Below are positions 46,148-50,662 of a DNA stretch of 50,662 nucleotides, one piece after another. The number at the start of each line of letters is the position of its first letter. Within the stretch, counting starts at the first letter, position 1. The stretch is taken from assembly GCA_016715075.1 (NCBI GenBank), contig JADKBK010000039.1:1-50662 (forward strand), written 5' to 3'. The DNA is from Bacteroidales bacterium (GTDB lineage Bacteria > Bacteroidota > Bacteroidia > Bacteroidales > VadinHA17). The position numbers and the translations under genes were made by a program. The notes beneath the pieces were generated by a model that made no database searches, was not told the DNA's origin, and was given only the letters and a program-made list of their open reading frames with translations.

Positions 46148-46446
46148 GATCTTTCTTTTATTAAGGGTTTTAAGTACTTGTAATCCGGAAAATATACCCT
46201 TAAAAGTAGAAAAAAAATTCAGGATTCAATGCTTTGGGCTCAGGCTTTGCTGGCCGAAGCCTTGGCGAAGGCCAGGCTCAGAGGTCATTGGCATGAGGTT
46301 CCCCTCCCTGGAGAGCCTGCCCCGTGTCAGCGGGGGGTTAGGGGTGGGTTTATTATAGCTCAGGGCTCAGGGCGCAGGGCTCAGAACTCACGGCAAGGTG
46401 GGTTTTCTTAGAGGTACCGTAAAAACTTCCCGGAGCTAACACTTCT
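46148..46446. other. intergenic gap with hairpins
   Basis: No credible gene. Competing stems lie at 46250-46275 (ctggcc/ggccag, and gcctt/aaggc inside) and a ccccg/cgggg stem at 46320-46335. A loose cagggctcagggcgcagggc repeat lies at about 46362-46383. It resembles a graveyard of small repeats. Confidence 0.6.
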
Positions 46447-46881
46447 CTAGCTATTGTTAACCGATACAAAATTTATATCTCCCACCGGAAGCCAGTCATC
46501 CGGAAATGAAAATCTCGTTTTGTCGATACTGAAAGGTTCAATCTCCTGAATATCGCCGATCTCTATAAGTACCAGGTATTTCTTTCCTGCCCATCTCTCA
46601 AACTGTTTATCCGGCAGCTGGAGCTTGTCCTGGTTCCTAATAATTGTCTCAAACGATTCTTCCACAGTCAGTTTTTCGGAATTAAATACAGACGAAACAG
46701 TACCTCTGGCTCTGACCTCCCCCTCACCTGTACAATTAATGAAATACAAGGTATCACCTTCCTTAACGCTGCCGTAAGGAAGGTTTCTCACATCGGCTCC
46801 CCTAAGAATCATAGATTTGTTCCCTGCTACAAGATTTTCAAGTTCCAGGGCAGTTGAATCGAGACAAACGACGTGATCCAT
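46447..46881 (-). CDS. ASCH/PUA-like protein of unknown function
   Basis: A 144-residue soluble protein: NKSMILRGADVRNLPYGSV near residue 21, EGDTLYFINCTGEGEVRARG near 41, then FNSEKLTVEESFETIIRNQD and KKYLVLIEIGDIQEIEPF. The order of a basic strand, a GDTLYF strand and a late EI strand suggests an ASCH/PUA-type beta-barrel that may bind RNA or nucleotides. This is a judgement by pattern and not firm. Isolated gene with the start ATG at 46881. Confidence 0.65.
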   Translation of the reverse strand: MDHVVCLDSTALELENLVAGNKSMILRGADVRNLPYGSVKEGDTLYFINCTGEGEVRARGTVSSVFNSEKLTVEESFETIIRNQDKLQLPDKQFERWAGKKYLVLIEIGDIQEIEPFSIDKTRFSFPDDWLPVGDINFVSVNNS

Positions 46882-46994
46882 GAAATGAGATTTTTAGGTT
46901 TATACTAAGTAAAGACGGATTACATACACAAATGCGACACGATTTTTGAAAAAAAGTTAACGGAGGGTTAATGCAGTGTTAATGTGTGGAATGC

Positions 46995-47040
46995 CTTCCG
47001 CCCTGCGCCCTCCGCCCTCCGCCCTCCCCCCGGCTTGCCC
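46995..47040. repeat. short heptamer-like array, unit CCGCCCT
   Basis: About four to five imperfect units (ccgccctgcgccctccgccc and following). It lies upstream of the GHL6-like gene; the open frame reading through it is not the gene's start. Confidence 0.7.
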
Positions 47041-47084
47041 GAGACCATATTTTTCCCTACCTTTTCAACTCAAATAATACAACT

Positions 47085-49376
47085 ATGGACCGTCGTGATT
47101 TCATCAAAACAACTTCTGCTGCAGCAACATTAACACTTGCACCCGGACTGCTTAATACTCCGGACATCGGGTACTCTGACAAGAAAGAGCCTGCCGGGGA
47201 CACTCCATGGTACAGGAGAATTACGAGATGGGGCCAGACAAACATCACGGAAAAAGATCCTGCCCATTACGATATTGCCTGGTGGCGCAAACACTGGAAA
47301 GATACCGCAACACAGGGAGTCATTATAAACGCCGGAGGTATAGTTGCCTATTATCCCAGCAGCGTGCCTCTTCACCGTCAGGCAACATACCTGGGCGGAC
47401 GTGATCTCTTTGGCGAGCTCTGCCATGCTGCACATGAGGATGGCCTCGCAGTCTTCGCCCGGATGGATTCCAACAGGGCACATGAGGAATTTTACAGGGC
47501 TCATCCCGACTGGTTTGCTATCGGCAGTAACGGAGAACCATATAAAGCAGGGGAGCTTTTTATTACCTGTATAAACAGCCCTTACTATAATGTGCACATT
47601 CCTTCAATACTCACAGAAGTTTCAAATCTCTATAAGCCGGAAGGCTTTACCGATAACAGCTGGAGCGGATTGGGGCGCGATTCAATATGCTATTGCGAAA
47701 ATTGCAAAAAGGATTTTTTAGTAAAAACAGGTAATGAAATTCCTTTAAAGGCTGACTGGAATGATCAGGTTTACAGGGAGTGGATCCGGTGGAACTATAA
47801 GCGCAGGATTGAGGTCTGGGATCTGAATAACCGAACGACAAAAAAGGCCGGAGGCGAAAGTTGTATCTGGTCGGGAATGAACAGCGGATCTCTTAACTGG
47901 CAGTCGGAGAGCTTCCGTGACTACAAGGAGATCTGCGAACGGGCGGAGATAATTATGCTCGACAGTCAGGCGAGAAATGATTCAGGAGGATTTCAGCAGA
48001 ATTCGGATACAGGCAAGCTTATTCATGGTGTGCTGGGTTGGGACAAGCTGGTTCCGGAAAGCATGGCGATGTACCAGGCAGGCAGACCCACATTCAGGAT
48101 GGCAGCCAAACCTGTCGCCGAAGCCAGGATGTGGATGATAGAGGGAATTGCAGGAGGGATTCAGCCATGGTGGCACTACGTTGGAGCATCACACGAGGAC
48201 AGGCGGATCTATCATACTCCGGGACCACTCTTTCAGTGGCATAAAAAGAATGAAGAATTTCTTATTAACAGAAAACCTGTTGCAACAGTAGGTGTGGTAT
48301 GGTCGCAGCTTAATATGGATTTCTACGGACGTGATGAACCTGAAGTGATGGTTGAGCAGCCATGGAGAGGTGTCATTCAGTCACTTATACGCGCCAGGAT
48401 CCCTTATATACCTGTTCATGCAGATCATATCGACAGGGATGGCGCTGATCTATCCTTGCTGATATTGCCCTCGCTGGGTGTGATGACAGACACGCAGCTG
48501 GAAGGAGTAAGACGGTTTGTGAAAAAAGGAGGAGGTCTTATTGCAACAGGAGAAAGCAGTCTCTTCAACGAATGGGGCGAAAGAAGGTCTGACTACGGAC
48601 TGGCTGATCTTTTTGGCGCACATATTTCTCCAGGTGTTGGCAATGATGATGAAAACTCAAGGCGGAAAAAATTGTCTGATACTGCTCATACTTATCTGCG
48701 TCTGAAACCTGAACTGAGGAAAAATGTTGACGGTCCTGCCGGAACAAATGAACCTGATCCTTCAGGTGTCAGGCATCCCGTTTTCAGTGGATTCGGGGAG
48801 ACTGATATTATATCTTTCGGGGGCTTTCTCGATCCTTTGAAGACTGAACCCGGGGCAGAGGTACTGATGACATATATTCCACAGTTTCCGATCTATCCTC
48901 CCGAGACAGCCTGGATGAGGGAACCAAAGACAAATATACCCGGACTGATCCTGAATAAATCGGAGGGAGGCGGAAAGATAGCCTTCATGCCTGCTGATCT
49001 TGACAGGCAGTTTGGCCGTTATAACCTTCCTGATCATGGCAACCTGCTGGCAAATCTCATCAGGTGGGCGGCGAACGATAATATCCCTCTGTCGGTTGAG
49101 TGTGCAGGCCTGATTGACTGCAACCTTTATACGAAGAATAACAACCTGATCCTTCATCTTGTTAATCTTACAAGCACAGGTACCTGGCGCCAGCCCGTTG
49201 ATGAATACATCCCCGTCGGACCGGTAAAGGTAAGAGTTAAGCTCCCTACGGATGTCAAAGCCGGTGTTCTCAGATCACTGGTGTCGGATCAGAAAATTGC
49301 TTTTACGATTAATAAAGGCTGGGCGGAATTTATTATAAATTCAATTACCGACCACGAGGTTATTGTTATTTCATAA
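47085..49376 (+). CDS. Tat-exported GHL6-like glycoside hydrolase with beta-galactosidase trimerisation-like domain
   Basis: A 763-residue protein starting at ATG 47085, with Tat signal MDRRDFIKTTSAAATLTL; an in-frame reading to 46986 passes through repeat DNA. Residues about 50-400 look like a TIM barrel of the hypothetical glycosyl hydrolase 6 group: VIINAGGIVAYYPS, YRAHPDWFAIGSNGEPY, EGFTDNSWSGLGRDSICYCE. A following region (RKPVATVGVVWSQLNMDFYG, then FVKKGGGLIATGESSLFNEW) is like the trimerisation domain of GH42 enzymes. Substrate unknown. An enolase-superfamily gene follows 29 bases later. Confidence 0.82.
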   Translation: MDRRDFIKTTSAAATLTLAPGLLNTPDIGYSDKKEPAGDTPWYRRITRWGQTNITEKDPAHYDIAWWRKHWKDTATQGVIINAGGIVAYYPSSVPLHRQATYLGGRDLFGELCHAAHEDGLAVFARMDSNRAHEEFYRAHPDWFAIGSNGEPYKAGELFITCINSPYYNVHIPSILTEVSNLYKPEGFTDNSWSGLGRDSICYCENCKKDFLVKTGNEIPLKADWNDQVYREWIRWNYKRRIEVWDLNNRTTKKAGGESCIWSGMNSGSLNWQSESFRDYKEICERAEIIMLDSQARNDSGGFQQNSDTGKLIHGVLGWDKLVPESMAMYQAGRPTFRMAAKPVAEARMWMIEGIAGGIQPWWHYVGASHEDRRIYHTPGPLFQWHKKNEEFLINRKPVATVGVVWSQLNMDFYGRDEPEVMVEQPWRGVIQSLIRARIPYIPVHADHIDRDGADLSLLILPSLGVMTDTQLEGVRRFVKKGGGLIATGESSLFNEWGERRSDYGLADLFGAHISPGVGNDDENSRRKKLSDTAHTYLRLKPELRKNVDGPAGTNEPDPSGVRHPVFSGFGETDIISFGGFLDPLKTEPGAEVLMTYIPQFPIYPPETAWMREPKTNIPGLILNKSEGGGKIAFMPADLDRQFGRYNLPDHGNLLANLIRWAANDNIPLSVECAGLIDCNLYTKNNNLILHLVNLTSTGTWRQPVDEYIPVGPVKVRVKLPTDVKAGVLRSLVSDQKIAFTINKGWAEFIINSITDHEVIVIS

Positions 49377-49405
49377 TGTTTTTGATTTAAGGAAAAATAT
49401 ATTCT

Positions 49406-50662
49406 ATGAAAACCACAAGACGTAAATTTATATCCACCTCTGTTGCAGGAGGTCTGGCAGCCACAATCCCTTTTTCGGGATGCACTTCAGCAGCTCAGGT
49501 AAGTACCCCTGCCAACTCCGCGACTGACTATTCAAAACTTGATGAGATTCTTAAGAAGCCAATCTTTAAAAGAGAGTTTTTTACATCTCCTGTAATAATT
49601 GAGACTCTTGAACTGCTCAGATACGAAGGCAGTTTTTTATGCAGGGTCAGGTCGAAGGATGGCGCCGAAGGAATGTCTGTGGGCCACAGCGGACAGTTAA
49701 GGTCGCTTTATCCTGTTTTCGTTAATCTTCTTCAGCCATTTTTTATTGGTAAGGATGCCCGTGATCTTGATCAGCTGGTGGAAAGAGTCTATATCTACAA
49801 TCTCAATTTCAGGTTATCGGGCATGGCGCTGGGAGTGCCTCTTGCCACAATCGAATTTGCCATTCTGGATATGATGGGAAAGATAGCCGGGAGATCAATG
49901 GGTCAGCTGATAGGGGAGATACATCACCCTGAAGTGGCTGTTTATCAGGCTACCGAGTACCGTGAAAAACCTGTGGAAGAATCCATGGAACTAATTAAAA
50001 GGGACGTTGCGGAGTACAATGCAAAAGCTCTCAAGATAAAGGTTGGCGGACTGATGTTCATGACGGATGATATGAATGCTGTTGGTCCGGCCGGCAGGAC
50101 TGAAACCATGATCCCTCTTGTAAGAAAGACCTTTGGTGATGATATGGTGCTCTATGCGGATTCTAACGGATTCTATTCGGTTGAGGAGGCGATACGTGTC
50201 GGAAAGCTGCTGGAGGAGTATAATTATCAGTTTTTTGAAGAGCCAGTGATGTTTGACTGGTATGAAGAGACGAAGCAGGTGGCGGATAAGCTAACCATTC
50301 CTGTGGCAGGAGGGGAGCAGGAGTATAGTCTGCATGGCTTCCGCTGGCTTATTGCAAATGATGGCCTTCAGATCGTTCAGCCCGATACTTTTTATTTCGG
50401 AGGGATGATCCGGTCGATGCGTGTGGCGCTGATGGCGGAGGCAGCGGGTAAGTCATGCACACCCCATATGTCGGGCGGTGACATGGGATTTCTTTATATG
50501 ATGCATTTTGTCTCGGCTCTGCCAAATGCACTTCATTATCATGAGTTTAAGGGCTTTAAGACAGATACTGTTTATGAGTGCAAAACCTCCCCGCTTAAGA
50601 GCGAAGCCGGACTGGTTAAAGTCCCGACTGGTCCGGGTCTTGGGGTGGATATCGATCCGGAT
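49406..50662 (+). CDS. Tat/lipoprotein enolase-superfamily protein, 3' end cut by the window
   Basis: 419 codons are open to the window edge without a stop. The N-terminus has TTRRKFISTSVAGGLAATIP followed by FSGC, so a Tat signal and a lipobox. Mandelate-racemase-type active-site pattern: the Lys-x-Lys motif in ALKIKVGG, then VLYADSNGFYSVEEA, QFFEEPVMFDW, VAGGEQEY and TPHMSGGDMG with the His. It probably abstracts an alpha-proton from a sugar acid or similar carboxylate (dehydratase or epimerase). It is a different subgroup from the RspA-type protein at 29110. Probably co-transcribed with the glycosidase upstream. Confidence 0.88.
   Translation, partial: MKTTRRKFISTSVAGGLAATIPFSGCTSAAQVSTPANSATDYSKLDEILKKPIFKREFFTSPVIIETLELLRYEGSFLCRVRSKDGAEGMSVGHSGQLRSLYPVFVNLLQPFFIGKDARDLDQLVERVYIYNLNFRLSGMALGVPLATIEFAILDMMGKIAGRSMGQLIGEIHHPEVAVYQATEYREKPVEESMELIKRDVAEYNAKALKIKVGGLMFMTDDMNAVGPAGRTETMIPLVRKTFGDDMVLYADSNGFYSVEEAIRVGKLLEEYNYQFFEEPVMFDWYEETKQVADKLTIPVAGGEQEYSLHGFRWLIANDGLQIVQPDTFYFGGMIRSMRVALMAEAAGKSCTPHMSGGDMGFLYMMHFVSALPNALHYHEFKGFKTDTVYECKTSPLKSEAGLVKVPTGPGLGVDIDPD

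Noticed and set aside
46986..47084. N-terminal extension of the GHL6-like glycosidase
   Set aside because: The extension is read from a CCGCCCT repeat; a standard Tat signal starts at 47085.
47130..47597. 155-codon minus-strand frame
   Set aside because: Antisense of the glycosidase gene; no conserved motif and no start context.

Overview
The window is about 50.7 kb of bacterial chromosome from a member of the Bacteroidota, most likely an uncultured Bacteroidales-type organism. The evidence is the gldF-gldG pair next to dnaN, surE beside lpxB, many secreted or Tat-dependent sugar enzymes, lipoproteins with C-type lipoboxes, DUF5916, DUF1080, DUF362 and DUF4340-like proteins, and promoters of the TTG-N18-20-TAnnTTTG type (clearest before tatA, kefF and the desaturase). 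No tRNA, rRNA, CRISPR array, insertion sequence or phage gene was found.

Layout: (1) 1-3.2 kb, the end of surE, a small membrane protein, lpxB and a SpoIID-like gene. (2) 3.3-9.4 kb, gldF, gldG, a DUF4340-like gene, dnaN, a DnaQ-type exonuclease and an FAH-family gene. (3) 9.4-10.8 kb, a gene-free patchwork of repeats beside a decayed gene. (4) 10.8-19.5 kb, a DUF5916 outer-membrane protein, nagA, a sodium:solute symporter, a GH26 mannanase, tatA and an amidase. (5) 19.7-24.2 kb, a molybdenum hydroxylase operon (xdhC, a MocA-like gene, the [2Fe-2S] subunit and a Tat-exported Mo subunit). (6) 24.3-35.2 kb, a carbohydrate island with two sugar-phosphate-isomerase-like enzymes, a Gfo/Idh/MocA oxidoreductase, DUF362, an RspA-type enolase-superfamily enzyme, a Tat-exported UxuA-like mannonate dehydratase, an epimerase-like protein and DUF1080. 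(7) 35.5-46.1 kb, membrane and envelope genes (DUF2177, an L,D-transpeptidase, a DUF6629-like protein, Rieske oxygenase, M28 peptidase, Amj, KefF/KefC, desaturase, RraA-like). (8) 46.4 kb to the end, an ASCH-like protein and a Tat-exported GHL6-like glycosidase followed by an enolase-superfamily protein cut off by the window edge.

Three things go beyond ordinary annotation. First, a family of roughly 100-bp inverted repeats, each arm carrying several helically spaced copies of CTYTGTG, occupies at least four intergenic gaps, with decayed or one-armed relatives elsewhere. Second, arrays of 7-9 bp direct repeats with different unit sequences sit directly against stop codons (five strong arrays plus weaker ones). 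Third, the reading frames are broken unusually often. At least eight inferred one-base indels, mostly in short homopolymers and including one in the essential gene dnaN, point to consensus errors in the assembly. Two other genes lack the segment just after codon 13, which one-base errors cannot explain.

The genes suggest a saprophytic heterotroph living on plant or microbial polysaccharide. It would export glycosidases and sugar-acid enzymes, many by the Tat route (tatA is present), and import the products by Na+ symport. No complete new system is proven. The best candidates for something undescribed are the two intergenic repeat families and the exported sugar-acid/keto-sugar island.
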